Source of the DNA: Blautia_A ammoniilytica
GTDB taxonomy: Bacteria; Bacillota; Clostridia; Lachnospirales; Lachnospiraceae
Assembly: GCF_025566965.1 (NCBI RefSeq)
Contig: NZ_JAOQJL010000018.1
Location: 1 to 64,000, forward strand
Direction of reading: 5' to 3'
Length of the DNA: 64,000 nt
A program made the translations under genes and the position numbers. Shown here piece after piece: positions 41,552-49,473 of this stretch (positions are counted from its first letter, which is position 1; each line of letters begins with the position of its first letter). The notes beneath the pieces were generated by a model. That model was not told the DNA's origin, ran no database searches, and worked only from the letters and a program-made list of their open reading frames with translations.

Positions 41552-42274
41552 ATGGCGACATACAAAGTCACAGCGAGGTCTGGGCTCCGCGTGAGAAGCA
41601 AGCCGAACGGAACCATCCTGACAGCAATGCCATACGGAACCACAGTATCCGGAGATGGGAAAAAGCAAGGCGGATGGTACCACGTAAAATACAAAGGAAG
41701 ATGGGGCTGGTCTTATGGCCAATACCTGAAAACGGTCGCAGAGAAAAAGAAGACCGTGGCCAGCATTGCGGCCAAGAAGAAACCGGCCAAAAAGCCAAAG
41801 ACGAAAAAAGCTAACAGCAAAAAGAAAACAGACACCAAGAAGAAGACCGACGAATCAAAGAACCGCGCAAAAGCAAAAGGAACACTCGGCTGCTGGGGCA
41901 CAGATCTGATATTCGAGGTCAATAGCAAGAAGATCCTGACAGCTAAAGATATCAAGGTATCGCAGGACTCCAGATGGACGAAGCACAACATCCTTCAGAA
42001 CGTGCCGCGCGGAGAATTTAGCGGTCCGGATACAATGGGCGTCACTCTTACCATCACGCTATCTGCAGAGCATGGCGTGAAGCCAAGAAGCATGGTCGAG
42101 AAGATCCGGAAAGCCAACCGGAGCGGACAGGTCGAATACCTGGTCATTGGAGGCAAAATCATGGGCTCTAATAAAATGGCAATCACAGCAACATCGGAGG
42201 CCTGGAACACGATCTACAACAAGGGCGAGCTTGTGAAAGCTAAGATCGACGTCACATTCATGGAATATTCATAA
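41552..42274 (+). CDS. SH3b domain fused to a gpU-like tail protein
   Basis: 240 residues. Residues 1-62 are a bacterial SH3 domain (KVTARSGLRVRSKPNGTIL..WYHVKYKGRWGWSYGQYL). A 45-residue Lys/Thr/Ala linker follows. The C-terminal 130 residues match P2 gpU (GTDLIFEVNSKKILTAKDIKVSQDSRWTKHNI..RGEFSGPDTMGVTLTITL). gpU usually stands alone, so the wall-binding domain is an addition. Confidence 0.8.
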   Translation: MATYKVTARSGLRVRSKPNGTILTAMPYGTTVSGDGKKQGGWYHVKYKGRWGWSYGQYLKTVAEKKKTVASIAAKKKPAKKPKTKKANSKKKTDTKKKTDESKNRAKAKGTLGCWGTDLIFEVNSKKILTAKDIKVSQDSRWTKHNILQNVPRGEFSGPDTMGVTLTITLSAEHGVKPRSMVEKIRKANRSGQVEYLVIGGKIMGSNKMAITATSEAWNTIYNKGELVKAKIDVTFMEYS

Positions 42275-42288
42275 GGGAGGGAATCTAA

Positions 42289-42597
42289 GTGGCTTTTATA
42301 AGAATTAACCAGATCAAAGACGCGGACGGTTCCATCGAACCGGATGAATTGGAACTGGCCAACGACATCATCGAAGCAATGATGATCACAAGAAAAGGAT
42401 CTATCCCTGGAAGCCGGGGATACGGTCTTACACAGATCTTTATTGACATGCCAGGGCCGGACGCAATCAACATGATCACAGTGGAGCTCGCAGAGGCGAT
42501 GGACGAATACATACCAAGCCTGGAGCTTCAGGACATAAAAGGAACCCAGGACGAAGAAGGCGTGCTGGAGCTAGATATTTACTTAGGAAGGAGGTAA
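42289..42597 (+). CDS. Baseplate wedge protein, gpW/gp25-like
   Basis: 102 residues, GTG start after AAGGGAGGGAATCTAA. The pattern IIEAMMITRKGSIPGSRGYGL and VTVELAEAMDEYIPSLELQDI.. fits gp25/gpW-like wedge proteins that join the sheath to the baseplate. Directly before gpJ, as in P2. Confidence 0.78.
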   Translation: MAFIRINQIKDADGSIEPDELELANDIIEAMMITRKGSIPGSRGYGLTQIFIDMPGPDAINMITVELAEAMDEYIPSLELQDIKGTQDEEGVLELDIYLGRR

Positions 42598-42604
42598 AAA
42601 GAGC

Positions 42605-43750
42605 ATGGCAATCGAACAGATCGAGAGACTCCCGGACGTCAGCTTCATCGATGATGACATCAACCTGGATGGAATCCAGAAGCAGATGCTCCAGGACTAC
42701 CAGGACAAATACATGGAGGAAACCGGAGAAGAAACCGTGCTGGACAGAGGCGAACCGATCGCCCTGATCTTATACGCCTGCAGCGTGCAGATTTACCAGA
42801 TGTACATGTACGTCGATAGAGCCGGAAAGCAGAACCTTCTCAAGTACGCATTCGGAGCCTTCCTGGACAACCTGGCAGCGCTCAAGGGCATCGAGAGAAC
42901 TGCTGCCAAGCCAGCGACCGTGACGATGCGCTTCACACTTTCAGAGGCGCAGACCGGAGCGATAGCAATCCCGGCCGGAACCAGAGTCACGGATGGCGAG
43001 GCATACTTCACGACCGATGAGTATGCGGAGATTAAAGCAGGAGAGACCACAGTCGACGTGGCCTGCACTTCCATCGAGACCGGCGTAGATCTGAATGGAA
43101 TCCATGAGGGAGCCATCCAGACACTCGTGGATCCGATCCCGTACATAGAAAGCGTGACCAACATCACGGAAACAGATGGCGGCGCGGATCCGGAGAGCGA
43201 CGAATCCCTGAAGGACAGAATCTACATCGCACCGTCCCGCTATTCAACAGCAGGAACCGAGGAAGCATATATCTACTGGGTAAAGACTTACAACAGCACC
43301 ATCGCAGACGTCAAGGTTTCAAGTGATAACCCAGGCGAGGTAGATATCGTATTCCTGATGAATGACGGAATACCAAGCCAGGAGATGATCACAGGGCTGA
43401 CGAAGTACATCACGGATCCGAACATCCGGCCGCTGACTGACAAGGTCGTCGTGAAGGCGCCAACAGCGGTGAATTACAGCATCAGCCTGACCTATTATAT
43501 CAATTCTTCAGATTCAGGATCCGTGGCAACAATCCAGAGCGAGGTCGCCAAGGCAGTGGATGACTTCGTAACCTGGCAGCAGTCCAAGATCGGCCGAGAC
43601 ATCAACAGCTCGGAGCTGATCAAGAGAGTGACTGCAGCAGGAGCCAAGAGGGTAGAGATTAAGAGTCCGGTCTTTCAGAAGATCGGCGGCACTTCCATCG
43701 CGTACTGCACAAGCAAGAACATGACATACGGAGGTGTTGAGGATGATTGA
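42605..43750 (+). CDS. Baseplate protein J
   Basis: 381 residues. Typical blocks: LLKYAFGAFLDNLAALKGIERTAAKPATVTMRF, IPAGTRVTDGEAYFTTDEYAEI, and GGADPESDESLKDRIYIAPSRYSTAGTEEAYIYWVK. It forms the baseplate wedge with the gp25-like and gpI-like proteins beside it. Confidence 0.93.
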   Translation: MAIEQIERLPDVSFIDDDINLDGIQKQMLQDYQDKYMEETGEETVLDRGEPIALILYACSVQIYQMYMYVDRAGKQNLLKYAFGAFLDNLAALKGIERTAAKPATVTMRFTLSEAQTGAIAIPAGTRVTDGEAYFTTDEYAEIKAGETTVDVACTSIETGVDLNGIHEGAIQTLVDPIPYIESVTNITETDGGADPESDESLKDRIYIAPSRYSTAGTEEAYIYWVKTYNSTIADVKVSSDNPGEVDIVFLMNDGIPSQEMITGLTKYITDPNIRPLTDKVVVKAPTAVNYSISLTYYINSSDSGSVATIQSEVAKAVDDFVTWQQSKIGRDINSSELIKRVTAAGAKRVEIKSPVFQKIGGTSIAYCTSKNMTYGGVEDD

Positions 43751-44648
43751 TATTAGAAACGGAGAGCTCGCAGACCTCTGGCCGGATGAGACAAGTCCGG
43801 AATTTAAGAGCATAAGCTACGCGCTGCACATGGCAATTATTAGAATGCTGGAAAAAGCTGCAGGCGTAGGCAGCTCCTGCGACATCGACCACCTGGCAGA
43901 ATCCACGCTGGACTACCTGGCCGTGGAGATGCGAGCCATGTACTACGACCAGGGCGCAGACATCGAGACAAAGCGCTCAATCATAAAGAACACGCTCAAG
44001 TGGTACACACAAGCCGGAACGGTCAAAGCAACAGAGGAACTGATCGCCTCAGTGTTCGGAGGCGATGCGAGACTGATCGAGTGGTTCGACTTTACCGAGC
44101 CGCCGATCGAAGCAAACACATTCGATGTGGAGACGGAGGCGCTGATGACAAAGGACATCATCAACGAGCTGACCTCGGTCATTAAAAAGGTCAAGAATTC
44201 AAAGTCCCATATTCGAAGGGTGACCGTGCTGCGAGAACTCCACTCAGCAGCAACCATGGCCACCTGCATCACAGCAATAAATGAATGCACCGTGAGCAAT
44301 CACGAGATATCAGATACAGACGCAACCGAAGGAATGAACGTGGCAGCAGTCGCCGCACCGGTTACAGAGACCTACGCTCTGAATACCACAGCAGGAGACG
44401 TCCAGGCTACGGCCGGAGCATTTATCGCAAGTGCAACCGGTACCGAAGGAAGCACATACGTCCTGAATGATAATCAGGGAGCCACGGAGGCATCCGGCAT
44501 CATCGATGTCGGGCCAGTCAATGCATCAGAGGAAAGCACCCACGCGCTGAACGCAGAAACCGGCAAAGCGGACCTCTCACAAAGCGAAAGAGCAGCCATG
44601 AGAGCAAACATCGACTATCAGACAACAACAGTCATAAAGGAGGAATAA
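43743..44648 (+). CDS. Tail protein I-like with a Thr/Ala-rich extension
   Basis: 301 residues from ATG 43743 after GGAGGTGTTGAGG. Residues 1-175 match P2 gpI (LAVEMRAMYYDQGADIETKRSIIKNTLKWYTQAGTVKATEELIASVFGG). The remaining 125 residues are a low-complexity Thr/Ala/Glu region with repeats such as ATEGMNVAAV and ATGTEGSTYVLN, perhaps a fibre shaft or linker to the next protein. Confidence 0.82.
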   Translation: MIDIRNGELADLWPDETSPEFKSISYALHMAIIRMLEKAAGVGSSCDIDHLAESTLDYLAVEMRAMYYDQGADIETKRSIIKNTLKWYTQAGTVKATEELIASVFGGDARLIEWFDFTEPPIEANTFDVETEALMTKDIINELTSVIKKVKNSKSHIRRVTVLRELHSAATMATCITAINECTVSNHEISDTDATEGMNVAAVAAPVTETYALNTTAGDVQATAGAFIASATGTEGSTYVLNDNQGATEASGIIDVGPVNASEESTHALNAETGKADLSQSERAAMRANIDYQTTTVIKEE

Positions 44649-44652
44649 ATCA

Positions 44653-46599
44653 ATGCTTATTTGGAATCCAAGTAAACTGACCACAAAAGGAAAAGCGCTC
44701 CTGGCAAAAGCCCAGGCGGGCAGATGCACAATCAAGATCACGAAGGCGCAGACCGGATCCGGTCAGTACAGCTCCGGAGAGGCAACAGACACCAGAACGT
44801 CACTCAAGGCACCAGTGCAGACACTGCCAATCCACAGCAAAGAGATCCAGAACGGAAGTACACTCGTTCTGAAGGTAGCGATCACAAATAAGACCAGCGA
44901 CACGGACGTCCTGAAATCAGGATACGAAATCCGCGAGTTCGGTATTTTTGCACAGGATCCGGACGACGGCGAAATCTTATACAGCATCGCAACCGCAAGC
45001 ACCAGCGACTACATGCCAGCATACAATGGCGTGATCCCGTCCGTCATTTCCATGAGTTACTACCTGGAGGTAGCCAACGCATCAAGCGTCACAATCGTGA
45101 CCGCAGGAGGCCTGGCACTTCAGAGCGACCTGGAAGCACTGGCAGACAGAGTAACCATCATCGAACAGGCAGCCGTGAAGAAATACGGAGCCAGGAAGAA
45201 AGTCGGCCAGCAGAGCTGCGGCGCAGAGAGCTGGGAGAGACTCGGTGGAGCTGTCGGCCTTACAGCCAAGGCAGCAGTCGGAACCGGAGACGTCCAGAAC
45301 GACTTCATGAAGTCGGTATATCCATACAATGCCTGCAGACCGTGCAACCTTTCAGAAGACAGAAAAGTCACCGCGTACCTGGGAGACGCCAACTTCTCCT
45401 GGACCGGAGACAACGGAGACGTCATGCTGGAAATGCCGCTCTGCTATACATCCCGCTACTTTGAGACGGATAGCGACGGAGTAGAGTGGGAATACCGCTG
45501 GGTATCATCTGCACCGGTGGATGGCCTGCACGTCAACCCTGCATTCACAGACGGAAGCAGCATCAGCGACAAGATCTACATCCCAATCTTCAACGGATCT
45601 GCAGGAAAAGATGCAGCCACAGGAGCCAAGGACGTCATCCGTTCGATTGCCGGAGCGACACCGCTCACAGAGGCAACCAGGGCAACCTTCAGAACCCGCA
45701 GCCGCAACAAAGGCGAAGGCTGGCAGCTTGACGATGTATGGAACATGTTCCTGCTCGACCATTTATTTATAATCATGTTCGCAGGAACCCAGGCGCAGAG
45801 AATCCTCGGATCCGGACGTACCGAATTCAGAGAGAGTGGAGACGACAAGGCCCTGAAAGCCAAGACAGGAACCAACTGCATCACAATCGCAAGCGACAGA
45901 GCTGCGCAGTTCTTCGTAGGACAGCAGATCGCCATCGGAACAGCACTCTGGAATCATTCAGTATTATGGGGCAGAACGATCACGGCATTCAAGGCGTCAA
46001 CAGAGGTGGAAGCAGCGACAGAAATCTACTTCGACGGAGATCCGGTGAATATCGCAGTCGGAAATGTAATCTGGTCATGCGTTCAGAAGACCGGTGAGAC
46101 AACCGCAATGAAATGCCCGAACGGATGCCTGGAAAATCCCGAAGGGCCTACCGGAACCAAACTCTCCGGAAGACGTGCAGTCCGTTTCTTATGGATCGAG
46201 GACTGGTTCGGTAACATGTGGCAGTTCCGCGACGGAGTCAACATCAAGAACCGCCAGCACTACTGCTGCAATAAGCGTGCAAGCTACGCAGACGACACAT
46301 ACACCGGAGACTACCAGAAGCTCGGCTACGTATGCCCGACAAATGAAGGCTACATCAAAAAGATGGGATTCGACAGCCTGCATCCGGAGTACGAAATGCC
46401 GGTAGAAGTAGGAGGCGGAGCAGACAGCTACGTCGGAGACTATTACTATTCCTCCGAAGGAGGAACGCTGGTGCTCTCTGGCGCTGGCGTGAACAACGGT
46501 CCGGATGCCGGCCCTTTCTACCGGAACTGTAACAACGGTACGGGTAATCTGAGCTGGGGCATCGGCGGTCGCCCTCATTGCCGCAAGGCTGCCATTTAA
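44653..46599 (+). CDS. Tail fibre / receptor-binding protein, DGR target
   Basis: 648 residues. The N-terminal 160 residues match the phage tail-collar fibre type (NPSKLTTKGKALLAKAQAG..SGYEIREFGIFAQDPDDGEILYSI). The C-terminal 250 residues look like the C-type-lectin fold used by DGR targets (WQLDDVWNMFLLDHLFIIMFAG, WIEDWFGNMWQFRDGVN, then the last SGAGVNNGPDAGPFYRNCNN). Codons 605-641 are the variable repeat. Compared with the template, residues 608, 612, 617, 618, 634 and 636 are changed (I to L, N to G, T to P, N to D, N to S, N to G). It should bind the bacterial surface and be re-shaped by the retroelement. Confidence 0.9.
   Translation: MLIWNPSKLTTKGKALLAKAQAGRCTIKITKAQTGSGQYSSGEATDTRTSLKAPVQTLPIHSKEIQNGSTLVLKVAITNKTSDTDVLKSGYEIREFGIFAQDPDDGEILYSIATASTSDYMPAYNGVIPSVISMSYYLEVANASSVTIVTAGGLALQSDLEALADRVTIIEQAAVKKYGARKKVGQQSCGAESWERLGGAVGLTAKAAVGTGDVQNDFMKSVYPYNACRPCNLSEDRKVTAYLGDANFSWTGDNGDVMLEMPLCYTSRYFETDSDGVEWEYRWVSSAPVDGLHVNPAFTDGSSISDKIYIPIFNGSAGKDAATGAKDVIRSIAGATPLTEATRATFRTRSRNKGEGWQLDDVWNMFLLDHLFIIMFAGTQAQRILGSGRTEFRESGDDKALKAKTGTNCITIASDRAAQFFVGQQIAIGTALWNHSVLWGRTITAFKASTEVEAATEIYFDGDPVNIAVGNVIWSCVQKTGETTAMKCPNGCLENPEGPTGTKLSGRRAVRFLWIEDWFGNMWQFRDGVNIKNRQHYCCNKRASYADDTYTGDYQKLGYVCPTNEGYIKKMGFDSLHPEYEMPVEVGGGADSYVGDYYYSSEGGTLVLSGAGVNNGPDAGPFYRNCNNGTGNLSWGIGGRPHCRKAAI
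46467..46576 (+). repeat. DGR variable repeat (VR)
   Basis: Aligns without gaps to 46726-46835. In these 110 bases there are ten differences, all at adenines of the template: VR positions 46474, 46486, 46487, 46501, 46504, 46512, 46553, 46558, 46559 and 46575. Replacements are six G, three C and one T. Immediately after, non-adenine differences start (46577, 46581), so the conserved IMH-like 3' block is GGCGGTCGCCC. Confidence 0.93.
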
Positions 46600-46606
46600 A
46601 GGGGGA

Positions 46607-46628
46607 CCGGGGGAACTTTATCCCCCGG
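46607..46628 (+). other. Hairpin/cruciform downstream of VR
   Basis: CCGGGGGA (46607-46614) and TCCCCCGG (46621-46628) form a perfect 8-bp stem with a 6-nt loop, eight bases after the stop of the target gene. The Bordetella phage DGR has a similar GC-rich hairpin behind its VR that promotes target recognition; this is its probable counterpart. Confidence 0.75.
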
Positions 46629-46656
46629 AACTACCGGCAGCATAACTGAAAAATAG

Positions 46657-46682
46657 GCAGGCGCAAAGACGAAGGCGCCTGC
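46657..46682 (+). other. Second hairpin between VR and TR
   Basis: GCAGGCGC (46657-46664) pairs with GCGCCTGC (46675-46682), 8 bp with a 10-nt loop. It lies 43 bases before TR and may shape the template RNA's 5' side or isolate it from the fibre transcript. No T-run follows, so it is not a typical terminator. Confidence 0.5.
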
Positions 46683-46725
46683 TGCCAATAAATAAAACTA
46701 AACACAGGGAGCGCAACTGCGCGCG

Positions 46726-46840
46726 GCTGGTGATCTCTGGCGCTAACGTGAACAACGGTACGAATGCCGGACCTTTCTACCGGAACTGTAACAACGGTAC
46801 GGGTAATCTGAACTGGAACATCGGCGGTCGCCCACTTTGT
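46726..46840 (+). repeat. DGR template repeat (TR)
   Basis: Non-coding copy of the 3' end of the fibre gene, 259 bp downstream of VR. In the fibre frame it is rich in AAC/AAT (Asn) codons, the hallmark of DGR templates, as adenine changes in AAY codons give many amino acids. The 110-bp core holds 27 adenines, ten of which differ in the current VR. A 173-base spacer (46841-47013) separates it from the reverse transcriptase gene. Confidence 0.93.
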
Positions 46841-47013
46841 TAGATTCTCGATTTTTTATGGCATCATCGATTTATTCGTTAAGATAATGCCGCAGGTGCG
46901 CTTCCTTACCCCTTGGTAAAAATAGGCCGCGAATGGCGCTGGTTAGTACGCCAGGAATGGAGCTGGAAAGTCAGCGAGGCTAACAAAGAGAGTCTGAAAG
47001 GAGATATCCATTC

Positions 47014-48168
47014 ATGGAAGATACACAAAAGCAAGACAAGCTACCACCAATCAAATACACGAAGCGAGTCGGTCACTTATTCGAGCACGTCCGAGACATC
47101 GACAACCTGAAGGAAGCGATCAAGGACGCGGCGAGACATAAGCGGAAGCGCAAAGAGGTCCAGAAGGTCCTGGAGGACATCGATGGACACGCGCTGGAGC
47201 TGCAGAGGATGCTGGATGAGGAAACCTTCATACCAGCCAAGTACACAATGCGACGAATCAACGATGGCATTCAGAAGAAGACCAGAGACATCGCAATCCC
47301 GCGATTCTGGCCAGATCAGTGTGTACATCACGCATTCGTTCGCATTTTCAAACAGATCGTTCTGCATAGCGCCTATCCGTTCAGCTGCGGATGCGTACCG
47401 GGAAAAGGAACGCACGGAGCAAAGACCGCGATCGAGAAGTGGATCAGGAAGGATCCGAAGCATACCAAGTACGTTCTGAAGCTGGACGTCCGAAAATGCT
47501 ATCCAACCATGAACCACGAAGAACTCCGGAAGAAGCTGCAACGCAGGATAAAAGATAAGAAGTTCCTGCGCCTGGCAGATCGGATCATCGCGAGCTTTCA
47601 ACAGCCGATGGCAACGCACGAAAGACTGCTGCCGGAGACCGATGCGGTAGGCATCCCGGTCGGGCTCTTTACCTCGCCATGGTTCTGTAACTTTTTCTTT
47701 CAGGACATCGACCACAAGGTCGCCGAGAAAACCGGAACCGCGCACAACGTGAGATACGTGGATGACATGGTCTTGTTTGATTCAAGCAAACGACGACTGC
47801 ACAAAGCTCTCGAATTCATCGAAGCCGAAGTAAAAGCCACGAAGCAGACCGTCAAGGATAATTGGCAGGTTTTTATATTGAGTAAGCGCCCGCTTGACTT
47901 CTTAGGTTTCAAGTTCCATCCGAACAAGACAACCATCAGGAAGTCGATCATGCTAAGGATTAGCCGGAAAGCCAGGACGATCGCCAGAGCTGCATACGCA
48001 TCCATCCGGAACGCGCACGCCATGGTTTCATACATCGGATACATCGTGAATTCAGACAGCCAGCACTTCTATGAGAAGTGGGTGCGGCCGTTTGTTAATA
48101 TTAAGCATCTGAAAGGAGTAATCGCTGATGAAGACAGAAAGCAACATCAGGCCTGCGTCGAAGTTTGA
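47014..48168 (+). CDS. DGR reverse transcriptase
   Basis: 384 residues, start after AAAGGAGATATCC. Polymerase blocks: RDIAIPRFWPDQCVHHAF (91-108), motif A KLDVRKCYPTM (156-166), motif 4 region GIPVGLFTSPWFCNFF (213-228), active site YVDDMVLF (248-255) and PLDFLGFKF further on. This fits the DGR clade of reverse transcriptases, and no maturase or endonuclease domain of group II introns follows. It would copy the TR RNA with errors at adenines. No avd gene is seen between the fibre gene and TR (126 bases) or just downstream. Confidence 0.92.
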   Translation: MEDTQKQDKLPPIKYTKRVGHLFEHVRDIDNLKEAIKDAARHKRKRKEVQKVLEDIDGHALELQRMLDEETFIPAKYTMRRINDGIQKKTRDIAIPRFWPDQCVHHAFVRIFKQIVLHSAYPFSCGCVPGKGTHGAKTAIEKWIRKDPKHTKYVLKLDVRKCYPTMNHEELRKKLQRRIKDKKFLRLADRIIASFQQPMATHERLLPETDAVGIPVGLFTSPWFCNFFFQDIDHKVAEKTGTAHNVRYVDDMVLFDSSKRRLHKALEFIEAEVKATKQTVKDNWQVFILSKRPLDFLGFKFHPNKTTIRKSIMLRISRKARTIARAAYASIRNAHAMVSYIGYIVNSDSQHFYEKWVRPFVNIKHLKGVIADEDRKQHQACVEV

Positions 48169-48514
48169 AATTGAGGCGCTCCCGCCAATCGAAGGAAGAT
48201 CCTGCACCGTCATTTTATATGACAATATCCAGGGACCATTCACACGCCAGGCTTCAGGAGAAGACCAGGAGCCACAGGAATACTTCACATTTGACCGCTA
48301 CACAGTAGACACAATCTACAGAGAAGGCCTCGCTGCAGCAGTCGCAGCAGACACAGAGACCTGGATCCAGAATGCCAAGGAGGCGGAAGCATCCGGAGAA
48401 CAGCCATCAGAGCTGGAAATCCTGACAAAGACCGTCACAAAGCAGCAGGCTCAGATCGAGTCGATCAACCAGAGCGTCGATGACATCACGCTCGCGATTC
48501 TTGGAGGTGAGTAA
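48128..48514 (+). CDS. Hypothetical tail-region protein (possible fibre chaperone)
   Basis: 128 residues, overlapping the RT gene by 41 bases, start after AAAGGAGTAATCGCTG. The first half is beta-rich (CTVILYDNIQGPFTRQASG.., YFTFDRYTVDTIYREG); the end is a coiled coil (LTKTVTKQQAQIESINQSVDDITLAILGGE). Similar small proteins come between fibre genes and XkdX in Firmicutes phages. It is a possible fibre chaperone; it does not look like the four-helix Avd. Confidence 0.65.
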   Translation: MKTESNIRPASKFEIEALPPIEGRSCTVILYDNIQGPFTRQASGEDQEPQEYFTFDRYTVDTIYREGLAAAVAADTETWIQNAKEAEASGEQPSELEILTKTVTKQQAQIESINQSVDDITLAILGGE

Positions 48515-48515
48515 A

Positions 48516-48677
48516 ATGTATGAAAGACTGAAAAGATTATACCAGGAAGGACGCGCGTCCGAAGCAATGCTGAAGAACGCAGTCAAGAGAGGATGGATCA
48601 CAGATGAAGAAATGCAGGAGATCATCGCCTCAAAGAAAGAGCCAGAGGTTCCAGTGTCTACACCGGAATCCAGATAA
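48516..48677 (+). CDS. XkdX-like protein
   Basis: 53 residues from ATG 48516 after TTGGAGGTGAGTAAA. The pattern YERLKRLYQEGRASEAMLKNAVKRGWITDEEMQEI is the XkdX signature, a small protein found between tail and lysis genes of Bacillus PBSX-like phages. Function unknown. Confidence 0.82.
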   Translation: MYERLKRLYQEGRASEAMLKNAVKRGWITDEEMQEIIASKKEPEVPVSTPESR

Positions 48678-48816
48678 CACCTGCAGAAGGACATACGAGC
48701 CATGCACGGAAAGCTGCCGGTACTTCGGTACCTGCGGCGAGTGCGTGGCTTATTTTATTCCGGCAGGCCAGCAGCCATGCAGAAGCTGCAACAAATTAAA
48801 TGCAGGAGGGAGGTAG
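48604..48816 (+). CDS. Possible small cysteine-rich protein
   Basis: 70 codons overlapping XkdX in another frame. The part after 48680 (TCRRTYEPCTESCRYFGTCGECVAYF..PCRSCNK) has eight cysteines in zinc-binding spacing and fills the gap 48678-48822. The overlapping N-terminal part looks like a shadow and the start is unclear. Confidence 0.35.
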   Translation: MKKCRRSSPQRKSQRFQCLHRNPDNTCRRTYEPCTESCRYFGTCGECVAYFIPAGQQPCRSCNKLNAGGR

Positions 48817-48822
48817 GAACCA

Positions 48823-49197
48823 ATGGACATGACAACAATCGTCGTGGCCGCCAGCATTCCGTCCGCGTTCACAGGCTTCTGTTTCTGGCTCATCGAGCAG
48901 AATCTCAAGAAGCGTGCGGACAACGAAAAAGAGGAACGCGAGGAGCGCCAGAAACAGCTGGACGAACGCGAACAGATCAGAGAGAAGAATGAGCTCTGCA
49001 TCATCAACAGCGTGAACGCAGCCATAGCGCTCGGAGAGGCCACAGCCAGAGCCGTGCAGAGAATCCCGGATGCACACTGCAACGGAGACATGCACGCAGC
49101 CCTGGACTACGCTCAGAAGGTCAAGCACGAACAAAAGAACTTTCTGAACGAGCAAGCACTGAAACATATCATCGAGGAAGGAGAACAAACATCATGA
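48823..49197 (+). CDS. Membrane-anchored coiled-coil protein in the lysis module
   Basis: 124 residues after GGAGGGAGGTAGGAACC. One N-terminal hydrophobic segment (TTIVVAASIPSAFTGFCFWLI), a charged coiled coil (about 30-58) and a helical end. Such small proteins often come before the holin and may regulate it. Overlaps the holin gene by four bases. Confidence 0.65.
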   Translation: MDMTTIVVAASIPSAFTGFCFWLIEQNLKKRADNEKEEREERQKQLDEREQIREKNELCIINSVNAAIALGEATARAVQRIPDAHCNGDMHAALDYAQKVKHEQKNFLNEQALKHIIEEGEQTS

Positions 49198-49412
49198 AAA
49201 ACATCGACTGGAAAAGAAAACTGACAAGCAGAAAACTCTGGACAGCAGTGGCATCATTCGTATCAATGATGATCGTAGCCACAGGAGGCGCAGAGAACAC
49301 AGCCACACAGGTGACGGCACTCATCATGGCCGGAGCATCCGTCGTGGCATACATCATCGGAGAAGGACTCACCGACTCCGCAAACATTGGATCCGACGAT
49401 TCAGAGGAATAA
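49194..49412 (+). CDS. Holin
   Basis: 72 residues. Basic start (MKNIDWKRKLTSRKLW), two hydrophobic segments (VASFVSMMIVATGG, then VTALIMAGASVVAYIIG), and an acidic end. This layout and the place before the endolysin are typical of small phage holins that open the membrane for lysis. Confidence 0.82.
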   Translation: MKNIDWKRKLTSRKLWTAVASFVSMMIVATGGAENTATQVTALIMAGASVVAYIIGEGLTDSANIGSDDSEE

Positions 49413-49428
49413 GAAGCACAAAGCACCC

Positions 49429-49458
49429 AGGGCGGCCACCAGGCTGCCCTTTTTTATT
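49429..49458 (+). terminator. Terminator between holin and endolysin
   Basis: AGGGCGGCC (49429-49437) pairs with GGCTGCCCT with one G-T wobble and a short loop, followed by TTTTTATTT. It is in the middle of the lysis module and may lower endolysin mRNA. Confidence 0.65.
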
Positions 49459-49473
49459 TAGGAGGTATGCAAG

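Noticed and set aside
46726..46840. Truncated duplicate or pseudogene of the fibre end
   Set aside because: Differences only at template adenines and the adjacent reverse transcriptase show a DGR template rather than decay.
47014..48168. Group II intron reverse transcriptase
   Set aside because: No maturase or endonuclease domain follows, no intron ends were seen, and TR/VR are present.
48128..48514. Avd accessory protein of the DGR
   Set aside because: Beta-rich first half and a single coiled coil at the end do not fit the four-helix Avd, and it lies downstream of the RT; left as a possible fibre chaperone.
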